This document shows, piece by piece, positions 11,522 through 26,150 of a DNA stretch of 64,000 bases. The notes below the pieces were generated by a model. That model saw only the letters and a program-made list of their open reading frames with translations. It did no database searches and had not been told where the DNA came from. The translations under genes and the position numbers were made by a program. The DNA lies in contig VDMD01000028.1 of the NCBI GenBank assembly GCA_007026445.1, forward strand, positions 1 to 64,000, read 5' to 3'. The stretch's first letter is position 1; each line of letters opens with the position of its first letter. This stretch comes from Schizophyllum amplum (lineage: Eukaryota > Basidiomycota > Agaricomycetes > Agaricales > Schizophyllaceae).

Positions 11522-12468
11522 CTAGAGGCTGACGTTGACCGGCGAGCAGGCGATGTTGACAACGCCGTTCTGGTACAAGAATCAGCACGAAGAGACAAAT
11601 AAGCCAGGTTATATGCGACGTACGAAGGTGTCATCCTTGCAGCAAGCGACCTGGCCAGTGCAGCTGCTGCCACTGCCCACGGCGATCACGTCAATGGGCG
11701 AGCACTGAATGCCGACGAGATCGTCGAGGACGAGGCCGATGTTCAGAAGGCCAGAAAGGATGTCGGAGCCGGTGTCCTTGACCTGCAAAAGGAAGTCAAG
11801 GTCTGGCTGGGTCAACGAGAGAAGGCCAGGTCAAATACCTTGGTGACCTTGTCGCAGCACTGAATCTTGCCGGTGTTGCACTGACCATTGCTCTATGGGC
11901 TGGGTGAGCAAGGATGTTACAAGTACACAAGAACAACTTACGGGCTCAGTCGGCTTGGGGCCTTCGCTGCTCCAGGTGGCGGTCGCGGTGTCGCTCTGGC
12001 TCTGGCTCTGGCTCCAGGTGTCGGTCGCCGAGTTGCTCTGGCTCCAGGTATCGGTGGCCGACGACTCGCCCCACGCTGCCAAGCCAGTCAGCTCAGCACG
12101 CGCGCAGATAATACCGCACATCGCTTACTGTACGTATCTGTCGGGAGAGTGTTGCTGTCGGACTGGGAGCCGCCGCCCCAGGTCCAGGTGGGCAGCCCCC
12201 AGCTGGCGGTGTTCGTCCCGGTAACCGTCTCAGTGACGGTCACCGTGCCGGTCGGCGGGCAGTACTTCTCGGTGACGGTGACAGTGGCCGTTTCGCCACC
12301 GGCGCCGTCGACGGGGCTGCCGCCGTTGCCAGCACCGCCAACGATGCCTCCAGCACCGCCGACGATGCCGTCGACGACGCCGCCAACAACGGGCAGGCCG
12401 CGCATTCCGTGCATACGCCCGGCAACGAGCATGGCAGCGGAGACGAGGGTGAAGATCTGAGAGAACAT
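11522..12468 (-). CDS. Class I hydrophobin with a long Ser/Thr/Trp-rich N-terminal extension
   Basis: Five exons from ATG 12468 to TAG 11522-11524. The protein begins with a secretion signal (MFSQIFTLVSAAMLVAG). A Gly/Val-rich and Thr/Val-rich segment follows, then a TDTWSQS-type repeat region, and then the hydrophobin domain. Its eight cysteines fit C-CC-C-C-CC-C: QCNTGKIQCCDK, GIQCSP, SSCTGQVACCKDD, NIACSPVNVSL. Spacing and the C-terminal block are class I. Hydrophobins are secreted and self-assemble at air-water interfaces, coating aerial hyphae and fruit bodies. Most class I members are about 100-150 residues; this one carries well over 100 extra residues before the first domain cysteine. 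All splice sites are GT-AG and phases agree. Confidence 0.93.
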
Positions 12469-13133
12469 TGTTGTGAAAGGAAAGATCGAGTGAAAGAACA
12501 GAGCGAGTGTGAGGAAGGACTGTTGGGCAGTAAAGAGTACTGAGGAAAACAAGGGACGCACGACGCGTTTTGTACCCTGGATGCACGGGTGGGTACGCGG
12601 TTCCCAGTGTATGTGAATGTCGTAGTGCTCGCCAGCTCTCTGACATCCGCGCGGGATCATGGCAGTTGCAGCACCTTTGATTCTATTAAATGTCAACGAT
12701 GTCGCAAATATTCTGTTGGAGGAACATGGGCGTAGCTGTGATCTCAGAACATCCGCGTACGGAGGCGAACAATTGTGGAGAGATATTCGGGACGCAAGCG
12801 GTAGCCATTGACTTTCGTCCTAACTGTTGGCCCAGCATCGCTCCAATCGTCGGAATGCTAGTAACTCAGGCAGCGCTTAGGAGACTTAGCAGCGATAGTC
12901 GCCGTACTTATGTCGCACTACGATATCACTGTCATTGCGCTAGGGAGACAAGAAGATTTAGCAGACGAGTGCTGACGCGAACAGAGAGGCGCACCTAAGC
13001 GAACTTGAAGTAGCCGGACGGCACTCGAACGTTCGCATAACACATCCAATGCGACAAACCGAACAATGAATAATACACCGATACATGCGCGGATACGCAA
13101 CAGAGTGATACATACAAGCAAAGGAGATGGTGC
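12469..13133. other. Intergenic, hydrophobin promoter side and ctf18 3' flank
   Basis: The 120 bases before the hydrophobin ATG are pyrimidine-rich on the coding strand, common in highly expressed basidiomycete genes. No other gene or repeat is supported. Confidence 0.5.
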
Positions 13134-16100
13134 TCATGGCAGAAACGCCGACACCTTCATCGGCCTCCGTACAGCAGCAGAATTACCCTCTGCGTACTTA
13201 AAGCTGACCCGGTACTTCTTCTCCACGTTGCGCCGCAGCGCGGTTTGAACCGACCCCGCAGCCGGCTTCGTAATCGGGCGCCCGAAGAAGTCGACGGCTG
13301 CAGCCTACGTCGGGGTCTCGAGTCAGAAAATGTGGGCACAACAGAGAACACACGACAAGCGAGTGTGTATCCATGGCCAACGCACCTTTTCCTCTACCGG
13401 CGCTGTCACGTCCTTCTTTGCGCGCTTGTTGGGGTGCTTGGACGTGCCGTCTGCTGGTTCAGGAGGCCTGAAAAAAGGTAGATCGATGTCAGTACGAGAA
13501 CGCCGGAACACGAGCCCGTATCGACTAACGTTGCCACCGTCTTTGTGTTGAAGATGCTAGCCTTCCCTGTCGCCGTGTCCTTCTGCACCACCTCGGATTG
13601 GCGCGTAATGGCGGCCTCAATCTGAAGTGTGTAGCGTTAGGACAGTGTTAACCTGCATGCACGACAGATGCATCGACTGACCTCTGTGGCCACCATTTGC
13701 CTGACCGCGTATCGTGAGACGGCGATGTCCGCAGCGCGCTTGCCGTCATAAGTCACGAAGACATCAATGGGGCTAAATGCTCGTGAGCATCCGTTTTTGA
13801 GTCTGACAGAGGAAGGACTTACGGCTCCAGGCGGTACGACAACTGCCCGTCCTCGCCGCGCTCAGGGAGGAAGCGGAGCTCCATGGCTGCCATAAGAGTG
13901 ACCAGCCGCGTCATCACAGCACGGTCCTCGGGCTTTATGATCTGTCGATTGACCTGCAGGACCCTATAAGCGACTCCACACTAGGACGACGCCGTCGCAC
14001 GCACCGGCCGCAAATGAGGAGCTATAATGCGGTTGATGAAAGGCGCCGCCTCCAGCTGAAGTGTCGGCTGATTGCTCAAATGTCGGAAGGCACCGCCACA
14101 TCGACTGCCCGCGACCCGGAGACACTGCGAGAAGGACTTGTAGATCTCCTCGTTGGCGCGGGTCATTTGCAGGGCCTGAAGCACGGGTTCATGTCAGACG
14201 AAAAGGCGCGACCAAAATAAGCACGAAAACCTCACCTCCCAATCCTCGTGACTTCTCTCCACGCGTGGCGCCCCCCGCTCTTGGAATAGCGGGTAGAAAG
14301 CGACGAGGGTGTAAGGCAGGTACGGCGCCAGCGCAAACTCGCCGTCACCATACATGGCCGCCGAGAACGCGTCAAAGGACCCCAGCCACTCATTCGCTTT
14401 CTCGAAGCGGGTGAGCGTCGAATCGTGCTGGCGAAGGGTCGCATAATGCGCGAAGCAGCCTTCGGGAGTTGGTCAGCATCCGCCCACAGACAAACATCTA
14501 TCAGCTATAGTTTTTCGAGACGCACCAACAGCAATGCCACTCTCCCGCCCACTCGCATCGACCTCATGGCTGAGGCGGGCCACATACTTGTGTTCCTCGG
14601 CCTCCGTTAGCCCGAGCTCCTTCACTCGCCTCTTTGACATGGGCGCGAAAAGGTTGTTAAGCACGGACGCCACCGTGGTCTCCGCCTGCTTCATGCCCAC
14701 AGTCGCAGTCCGTACCATCGATAGCGACACCTCGGCGCTGCGAGCCTTGATGAACTGTACGATAGTCAGCTTCTTGTCCACCAATAAACAAATCTAAGAC
14801 AATGAAAGGAAACACGAGTAGCGAAGGAAAACACGCGATGCTCAAAGCACGCACCTGCAAAGTATTCAAACACCCCCTCAAATCCCCCCTCGCCACCCCA
14901 ACCAGCGCCGACAACGCTTGCGTATCCGCCCGAAGCGCCTCCTGCTCGCAAATTTGGCGCAGCCGCTTCACGACATGCGCGTCCGCCGGGCGCATCAGTC
15001 GGACGTGCATAGCTTGGGGGCGCAGCTTGGCGAGCGCAGACGCGTTGGGGTCGTTGCATATGCAGATGATAGGGCGGAGGATGGGCCGGGCGGACTTGGG
15101 GTCGCGTTTTTGGCCAGCGCGACCTGGAGGATAAAGAAAGTGGATGTTGTCAGTGGTTGACGATCGGAGGTGAAGTTTGGAAACGAACGTTTCCGCATGG
15201 GCTCATCTCGGGTTAGTTGGACGAGTTTGTGGACGAAGGAGCCTGACTACAGGGTCGTTGAGTGAGACTGCGGCAACTGAGGGGATAGGCGCGTACGTTG
15301 TCCCCGGCACCCGTCGCTCCGTCGATCTCGTCAATGACGAGCAAGACGGGCTTTTTGCTGCCCACTGCGGATCCAGACTCAAGCGCTGGCCGTATGCGGT
15401 CTTCCACTTCAGTTCCGGACCTGGCGTCGCTGGAGAAGGTTGAGCAGTGGGCGGAGTTGGCAGGCATGACGAGACCTACCTTGCATTGATCTCCATAACC
15501 TCGTACCCAGCATGCCGCGCCACGACGTGCGCCAGCGTCGTCTTCCCTAATCCGGGAGGTCCAGACAGCAGCAGCAGCTATCATCTGTGTCAGCTCATGC
15601 ACCCCCAACACCCACTGAGCCCTACTCACCTTCTGCTCGGGCCTATGATACTCGTCCTCCGTCTCATTCTCATCTCTGGGCCGCTTCTTGCCCTTCTTGT
15701 GCCCGAAGACGCACCAGTCCCACTGCTTGACCCACGCCATGACGTCCCGCGCAACGCGCTCGTTGCCGATGAGCTCGGTGAAGCGGGTGGGGCGGTATCG
15801 GTCGACCCAGAGGGTTTCCTCCTGTGGTTGTGAGGTTGAGGGGCGGGTGCTGGCTGACGCGGCTGCGCGGTCTCTATAAGAGGTTTAGGTGGACATAGAA
15901 GGGACGCATATGTGAAGACGGACTGTGACTGCAAGCGGGTGGCGGTGTCGATGGATAATTGGTCCCGTAATCTGTGCAAAGGCATGTCGAGAAGGTTTCC
16001 TATGCGGTGGGATGTTCCGTATAGGCGTTTCTGAGTTACAGCGTGAGTGGTAGCGCTACGAGGAAGTGAGCGGACACGCACATCTCGTCCTTCTCGATCT

Positions 16101-16683
16101 ATCTTGACTTTCTTGCGAATGTAGACGGTCTTGCCATCGTACGTGGTGGCTCGCACATTATATTTGGGGTTCGGCACATAGGAAGTGGCTGATGGGCCGG
16201 AGTCCGTAAAGCGCGGGGAGGAAAGGAGTGATGCGGAGCCGAAGGAGGGCGGCTGGGGTGATGGTGTCCTGGGTCGGTCTAGAAATTATGTGAGCGTAGA
16301 TTTTGGGGGAGGGGGACGACGCACCTGGTACTGGATCCAATCCAGATAGCAAGCCGTTCTCTTCAAAGCCTCCGAAGGCTTCATGCATGTGTCAGGAAAA
16401 TCTGTCATCACCTGAGGTAGCACATACCTGACGCGTCGGCTAATCGCGACGGTCCGGCTTGCTGTTGCTGCTCATCATCGGCGGGGGCATCCTGTATAGT
16501 GAGAGTTTGCAGCTCATCGCCAGGAGATGCTTGACGATCCAGCAGTCCTGGCTGCCCGAACAGAGATTCAGCCTGTTCTGGTACAGTTTCCTCGAGAAGC
16601 GACGCGTCGCCGAAGAGACTAGTGGAGGAAGCAGCATGAGGATCGGCTGGTGCAAGGAGACCGTTGGAAGCAAAGAGCGACAT
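13134..16683 (-). CDS. ctf18: CTF18, large subunit of the alternative replication factor C clamp loader
   Basis: Multi-exon AAA+ ATPase, read from ATG 16683 ([10 protein letters not shown]) to TGA 13134-13136. The N-terminus is acidic and disordered. Next come a linker ([15 protein letters not shown]), the RFC-box region, and the helix containing [17 protein letters not shown]. The P-loop is [11 protein letters not shown], the Walker B motif VIDEIDGA, and the sensor region contains [13 protein letters not shown]. The helical collar continues through [11 protein letters not shown] and [15 protein letters not shown]. The C-terminus carries DFFGRPI and ends with [11 protein letters not shown], the conserved Ctf18 tail that contacts Dcc1/Ctf8. 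Ctf18-RFC loads PCNA and is needed for sister-chromatid cohesion and the replication checkpoint. An upstream in-frame ATG at 16740 is an alternative start. I did not fix every exon border, but no lesions were needed. Confidence 0.9.
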
Positions 16684-19593
<2,910 letters not shown>

Positions 19594-20068
19594 TTTTCTC
19601 TGTCGGTGTCTCGCTGGCTGCTGGGCTCTAAAATGTCAACATTCTTTGCTGCACGTTACTGGCGTGGACGCTGTCAGGTTTAGAGCATGGAATAAAACTT
19701 ACCTTACCGCATCTTGGGTCATGAGCGAATGAGCGTGAAAGAATTGAGGAAGATACCTAGGCGGCGTTGCCATCGGGTACCTTGCGTTTGTTAGTAGAAG
19801 GTCGTCCCGACTGCAGTGTTCGCTCAGACCATGTTGGCGACTGCCTGCCAAGTACCTTTATCGCTCTCAATGATATGTACCAGTTCAAAAGTCCAATGAT
19901 GATTGAAATATGCTGTACAAGACTGTCGGGAAAGTGCCCCAAATGCGAAGGACGGAGGTGTTACCACCTTGCCGCCGCCAAGACTCCCATACGTACTCCA
20001 AGGACCCGTCCATGAGTACCGACATCGCCTCGATGAACACCACCGATCGCCTACATGCAGGAGGTCGC
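19594..20068. other. Intergenic, between two converging 3' ends
   Basis: Holds the 3' untranslated region of the ATP synthase beta gene, with an AATAAA signal at 19691-19696, and the 3' flank of the reverse gene that follows. Nothing else is supported. Confidence 0.5.
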
Positions 20069-21535
20069 CTATACGAATACGGACATAGCCCCCGCCTCCT
20101 TGTGTTGTATCCAGCTCCCGTCCACCTTCAAGCTCTTGTGAACGCGGTCGCAATTCTCCACCGGGCATGCCCACTCGTACTCCGCCTCGACCAGTGGCAC
20201 AGCAGACTTGCGCTTGCGCTTGAGAGAGCGGGGAGAGGGATTTGAGGCGGGTCGTGCGCGGGATGGGGAGGTCGGCGCAGCCAGCCCCGACTGTGGGTTA
20301 CGGTTACGCAACCGCCCGCGCACGGAGCTCGGGTCGTAGCTCGCAGCGTCGTCCTCTAGGTTGCGCAGGTACAGGCCATTGTTGCGCGTCTTTGCGCGAC
20401 CCTTGCCCTTGCCCTTCACTGGCACATCGTCCTCGGGCGCGGGGCGGCTGACTTCCTCGAAGCAGCGGCCGTCTATCATATGGCCGCAGCGCAGACCCCA
20501 GAGCTTGTGCGCCCTCTGCTCCTCGGGACTGAGCGCATCGAGGTTGTCACCCAGGACAAGCGGGGTCGAGCAGCACGTGCACAGGAGAGCACACTCGATC
20601 TTTACAAGTCGGGCACCATTAGCTGCGGAGGCGCCGCTTGACGATGGGCTGGTAGCGTCTGTCTCTCCGCCCGGGGATCCAAAATCGTTCGTGAAGCCAG
20701 GTCGCGCAGGGATGGGGTGGGTGTAATCGGGCTTGTACATAGGCTCGTCCGGGCGCTTGTTGCCAAAGAGTCGGTACGGACGCGACTCGTCGGAGCCAAG
20801 TGCCAGCGCCCAGTCATCATCCCAGTTATCCTCATTCCACGGGTCAAGACCGAGGCGCGGAGCGAGACTGTGGATGAGGGCGAGATAATTGCTGACGCGG
20901 CTCGTACGACGCTGCTCGGATAGGATAGTGCTGCCAAAACCCATGCGCGGGTGCTCGGGCGTCGCGTGCGCGGGTGGGGCGGCGCGTGGTACCGTAGGCC
21001 TCGGGCTAGGAAGGCGCCTCCATGAAGGGCCAGCTTCGTAAGAAGCGGTGAGTTCAAAGGGGAGCGTCGCGTTAGGACGCAGCACACCTGCGTCACGCGC
21101 GGCAGAGGAGGATGCGGCGGAATGCCGAGACCGGCGCGCGGGCAGAGAGCGCCAGGACGAGTACTGCCGGGGGAACGGTGGCATGGGGGGAGCCTCGGAT
21201 GGCTCCCGCCGCAGGGGCGGGGAGCGCAGGCGGCGGGCAGGGCGCGCTAGGGGCGCCTCTTGTTAGCGTGGGAAAGCTTCTTAAAGGGCGTGACGGTGCT
21301 CACAAACTGGCGAGCGCGGGCGGCTCATGCCCACAAATTCGATCTCGTCATCGTCCACAGTGGGCCCATCGTCGTCGTCGACGATGTTGATGACCTCGGT
21401 GCGTTGGGCGTTGCGGCGAGGGCCATGGACGTCGTCATCGTCGAGGAGGTCGACGTCGATGACCTCCACGGAGGGTGCCCGCGGGAGATATCGGGGATGC
21501 TGGGCTGGCGTTGGGCGCTCGACGACGGCGGACAT
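20069..21535 (-). CDS. RING-like zinc-binding protein of unknown function
   Basis: Two exons. Exon 1 (ATG 21535, MSAVVERPTP) is rich in Asp and contains IDVDLL and INIVDDDD stretches that resemble SUMO-interaction motifs. An intron of about 51 bases joins it to a long exon. The C-terminal third holds a cysteine/histidine cluster spread over about 150 residues: CALLCTCCSTPL, LWGLRCGHMIDGRCF, then CPVENCDRVH. This looks like a split RING-type zinc site, ending AMSVFV. Between the metal ligands lies a basic, disordered insert (KGKGKGRAK). The layout recalls a SUMO-targeted ubiquitin ligase, but that is inference only. The upstream ATG at 21751 is a less likely start. Confidence 0.75.
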
Positions 21536-22615
21536 GGCGGGCGGCGAGCTCGATGCTGTGGTGGATGTATGAAAGCAAGCAGGCGCCACCATCTGGCTTG
21601 ACGATCGAAGCGTTGGCCTCCACGTGCACGCCCCGCCCCACGCGAACCGGCTGCGAACGGCGAATGCCGACGTGACTTGAACTTGACCATGACCGCCATA
21701 ATCAACTCCATTGTACGCAGGAGAATGGCCCTCTCGGCTCAAACGACGCATGACACATGAAGGCTACGGTCGGCTGGCACTAGCATTGTCAGCGCATAGT
21801 TTTGCAAGACGACAAGCATATTCTAGGTTCGTGCACATGTAGACGTAGGAGTATGCTCCCTGTGTCCCACCCAGATGCCTTATAAAGCGTTGGGGCCTCA
21901 GATACTTACTGCGAGTCTCGCGTACAAGCCTCACAAGACTGATCACGAGACTTTACGCGGGAATACCCTCTTCGCGCACGTCTGTTGCACACCGCCATGC
22001 AACTTGCAATGCCCATTCAACCCCCAGGTACCAGACCCAGGGCCGGACGCGCGCAATCAACGAGGCTTCATGAACTGCAACACAACGAACGGATTCTTAA
22101 CGCGTCCCGCGCCTGCGTCACTTCTCCGCTCTTGCCTCTTTTTCCGAAGTAGACGCTGCACTGAATAGCGCTTGCTGCCAAGTGATCCGTGTCCGCGTGC
22201 GCCATTTTGGCGAAGTATAGGCGTACGGGTGGCAGCTGCGCTCACCCAATGCCTCCTTGTGCTCCTCTCCTAGGAATCGCCTGCCAACTTGTCTTCGATA
22301 ACGATGCTTTTGGCTCCAGAAATCCAGTATTGCTGTCCAGAATTTTTCTGTTCCGAACGCATGATTTGTGGCCTCTTTTTCCAGACGCTTCTGACCGTCC
22401 ATCTGCGCGCTGACCGGCTCATCCTCGCGTCCTACCTGCCCATCTTTCATTATCGAAACTCAGTCACTGATCCCTCATCGTGCCTGTGGTATGGCCCGGG
22501 CCGCTGCCACTTCTCGACTGCAGCTCTAGTATATAAGCCCGCGGACGCCTTGTGCTCGATACGCAGCCTGGTCTCTCATTGCGCAGGTCTTTGGCTCACC
22601 CGACGACCATCGGAT
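21536..22615. other. Intergenic, divergent promoter region of the RING-like and AA9 genes
   Basis: A gap of 1.08 kb between divergent genes. Short ORFs on both strands are not supported. A TATA box for the AA9 gene lies at 22530-22537. Confidence 0.5.
22530..22537 (+). promoter_or_regulatory. TATA box of the AA9 monooxygenase gene
   Basis: TATATAAG lies 86 bases before the AA9 start codon, in an otherwise GC-rich context. A clear TATA box at this distance fits a strongly inducible secreted-enzyme gene. Confidence 0.6.
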
Positions 22616-23906
22616 ATGTTCAACTACGCCCTCGTCCTCGTTGCGGCCGCCTCGTCTGTCGCCGCGCACGGCTACGTGCAGGAGATTGTCGACGCGGCGG
22701 GGAAGGCTTATACTGGCTACCTACCGGTGAGCGAAGAATCCTTCGTACTCATTTTCTTTCTGTCGTGTTGTTGATCGTCATTGTAGTACTCAGACCCCTA
22801 CACGACCCCTACGCCTGAGCGTATCGTTCGCGAGATTCCGGGCAATGGTGCGTTCCAACTTATCCCCTAGTTGTGTTGCTTCACTGCTCATATCTTCTAC
22901 TCCTGCAGGCCCCGTGACGGACCTATCTCTTATTGAGTGAGTTCATTTTTTTTCACTCCCAAGGTCGTCCGCCTGATGCCGCTTCTTCAGCGTTCAGTGC
23001 AACGGCTACAGTGAGGGCGGCGTGGCCGGTTCTGCGCCTGCGCCGATTTACGCGACTGTCGCGGCGGGGTCGGAATTGCACTGTAAGTCCTTGATCCGCT
23101 ACTGCGCTTTTTGCGGATGATTAACTCGCTTCAAGTGAACTGGACCACTGTACGTATTCCCTCAGCGTTTCTATCTGGGGCTCTCTACTCACTGCGAGCT
23201 TGCTAGTGGCCCGACTCACACATGGGCCCGATGATCACGTACATGGTGTGCTCCTCAGTCCACGACCTGGTTGTACGACCGATGCTGACTCGCGCTCACA
23301 GGCGAAAGCGCCCAGCGACATCACATCTTGGGAGCCTGGTACGGATGCGGTCTGGGTGCGTTGCGTTCTTCGTGTCGAAGTCCTTGCTCGCGATCGGATC
23401 TGCCACGGGCGTGAGTTGTGGCTGATCTATATGCCCTCACAGTTTAAGGTGGACGAAGTCGGCAAGACCGCAGACGGCCTCTGGGCTGCGACGGACCTGC
23501 TCCTCGCCAGCGACAGCATCTACACGTTCACGATCCCTGCGAGCTTGCAGGCTGGGCAGTATATCATCAGACATGAGATGTGCGTTCAATGTTGCTATCT
23601 CCTATCGTCCTTCTCGACTGCCACACTCACTGCCGCCCTGTCCAGAATCGCCCTTCACAGCGCGTACGAGTACCCCGGCGCGCAGGTGTACCCATCGTGC
23701 ATCCAGGTCGAGGTTACGGGCTCTGGGACGGCCTTCCCGACAGAGTTTGTATCGTTCCCAGGCGCATACACGGCCGATACCCCGGGCATTGTGTTCGATG
23801 CATATGATGAGAGCCTGGATTACACCGTTCCGGGTCCTGCTGTGTGAGTACGCTGCGCTGGCTGATCTGCGGTCGCTGATGCTGCTTTACAGCTGGAGCG
23901 GGTGAA
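22616..23906 (+). CDS. AA9 lytic polysaccharide monooxygenase (former GH61)
   Basis: Many short exons. The signal peptide (MFNYALVLVAAASSVAA) is cut before HGYVQEI, so His1 of the mature enzyme is the first copper ligand. The second histidine lies in WPDSHMGPM, after an intron-split LNWTTWPD. The axial tyrosine is in QVYPSC, and the disulphide cysteines are in DVQCNGY and YPSC. RHEIIALH is the usual substrate-side loop. The chain ends VWSG at TGA 23904-23906, without a cellulose-binding module or an anchor. These copper enzymes are secreted and cleave cellulose or hemicellulose oxidatively using a peroxide/O2 co-substrate. The last intron is near 23847-23892. No lesion was seen; exon borders in the middle were read from conserved blocks. 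Confidence 0.93.
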
Positions 23907-24139
23907 TGTAGTTTTCTTGTTCCTAAGTCGTATAAAGTCTCTTGGTTACTGGTATGCCTGGTGCAATGAAGTGTTGATAAACGTGGGAATGAGCTGTGGG
24001 TCCAGATTGATAGGGCCTGATAGGGCTTGTGAAAGCGCGGGGCAATTAGTTTGAAATGCTCCAAATCATCAATGCATCACCGGCACCATCATCCAGGTTC
24101 GTTCGGCGCTGTGGCGCACAATCCTTTCTTCCTACTTCC

Positions 24140-26150
24140 ATGTCGACCGCAACGATTACTTCTGCAATGTCGACTGCATCTACTAAGCCCATACCCCACC
24201 GCACCGCCAGCGACGGCGTCCTCCGCCACCGCCCAACCGTGGTCCGCCCGCGCAAACGCATGCGGCGCATGTCCACGTCGGCTGTCGGGCGGTCGCCCCG
24301 CGCCCAGCTGCGCCAGCCGCTACCGCACTCGCTCGAGGCGCTCGATCTGTCTTCAAACTCCCCCACCCAGTCCCTCGCCTCCCTCCGGTTCCTCGTCCTC
24401 TCATACCTCGCCGATCTCGAGGCCCGCCTCGCAGACTATGAGAGCCCGGACCTCATGTCCCTCGGCGGCGCCACGCTCGAGGAGATGCGCGAGTGGGCAA
24501 GCACGGCGCTCGACAAGCTCGAGAGCATCCGACAGGACGTGTCCGCCGCCCTGCCCGAGTTTCATCTCAGCGAGAGCCTCGCGGCGCGGCTGCCGGACAT
24601 GACGATGCCTACGCTGGGCGGGCTACCGGACTTCCCATCTCTGGATGATGTGCGGAACCACCTCCCCGACTCGGACGACCTCTCGCAGCGGTTGCGCTCA
24701 AAGCTGGACGACGTGCGCGCGGCGCTGGGCGACATCGACATATCGCAGCCGAGTAGCTTCCTGCCGACGCTGCCGCACCGCATTCAGGACCTCCAGACCC
24801 ATCTGTCCGAGATGCAACGGCGCGCGGGCATTCCGGCACCGAGCGCCATGCTGTACGACCTGCTCGATGCGCTGCGCTCATCCGAGGTCGTCTGCACGCT
24901 CATCCGGATGGCTGAGGAGGAGGAGGAGCGGGTGGAAGATATGGTCGAGAGCGCGGCGCGGGAGGTCCGCAAAGCCGTCAAGCGCTCGCTCGAAGGCATG
25001 CGGCTCATTCAGTACTCGGAGCTCCCCGAAGGGTGGCGGAACAACCCCTTCGTTACCCACGGTTATCGGTGCGTACTGCGCTCAGGTGGCTTTGTCTCCA
25101 GCGATTAACTTCCGACCCAGCTTCATACCCCTCGAGAGATGGCATCTGATCGTGCTCTCGCTGTTTGCGTTCCACAACGAAACTCGTGCGTCACGACCGA
25201 GTCCATCTTGTTACTTCTAACACCTCACACAGTCAACATCCACACGCACCTCATCCCCGCCCTCCTATGGGGCATCAACTCGATCCCTTTCCTCCACGGG
25301 AACCTGCCTGACCTCCCCGAGCGCATCTTCATGTCCTTCGCCCTGCTCTGCCTCTTCAGCAGCGCCGTCTGGCACACCATGTCCGGCTGCGCGCACTTTG
25401 CCAGCATGGAATTCTGCGCGCGGATAGATTACGTTGGGATCGGGTGGTACGTCGCCAAGCGCTTTGACAAGGATGCATGAGATCTCACCCCTCTTCAGGC
25501 TGATCAGCGCCAGTGTCGGTACGGTCGTTTACTACGGCTTCCAAGACCCGCAGTACTTTGGTATCCGGAACTCGTTCCTCTCCCTCTGTTTCCTTACTGG
25601 ACTCGCCGGGAACATATTCCCCTTCATGCAGTGGTTCAATGAGTACAAGTACAGGGTACGAGTGGTGTTCCCTTGTTTCTAGCCCCATCGGAACTCACCG
25701 CTACTCTCCCATAGGGTTATCGCATCCTATTCTTCCTCACGCTCGCCTTCTCGTCACTCGCGCCGCTGGCCGTCCTGACGCAACTTTATTCATTCGGTGC
25801 CATGATGTCCTTCGTTCGTAAGTACTTCTTTTCTTTTGAGCTTGGCCTAGTGACCGTTTGGTCGAGCGAACGTGCGCGGCCTGGAGCGAACGCACCCTTG
25901 ATCACTCGAGCTGAACTGACTGTACACCACAGGTCCGATCGTTCCCTCGTTGCTTTCCTACGTTGCAGGCCTCGTCTTTTACGCGACGCACCTTCCCGAG
26001 AGGTGGCTATCGCCGAAGTGGTCCCAGCGATTGGATTGCATCGGCGGAGGTTCCCACTGCATCTGGCACCTGTTCATCGTGCTCGCGGTTAGCCAGCATC
26101 GAGGAGCGATCGGCCAGCTGAAGCAAGGGATTGAAGGTCTGCGATTGTGA
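24140..26150 (+). CDS. PAQR / adiponectin-receptor-like (Izh, hemolysin III) membrane protein with a long N-terminus
   Basis: The first exon encodes about 300 residues of mostly helical, charged sequence, with coiled-coil-like heptads near EEEEERVEDMVESA. The membrane domain follows: ELPEGWRNNPFVTHGYR, then VNIHTHLIPALLWG, SSAVWHTMSGC, RIDYVGIG, GFQDPQYFG and a final segment with HCIWHLFIVLAVSQH. The His and Asp in HTMSG and DYVGIG, plus the last HLFIV-H pair, are the zinc-site ligands of the PAQR family. Seven membrane helices are expected. Yeast Izh proteins and animal adiponectin receptors act in lipid and zinc homeostasis, probably as ceramidase-like hydrolases. The ATG at 24140 was preferred over an in-frame ATG at 24056. 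Five or more GT-AG introns. Confidence 0.88.
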
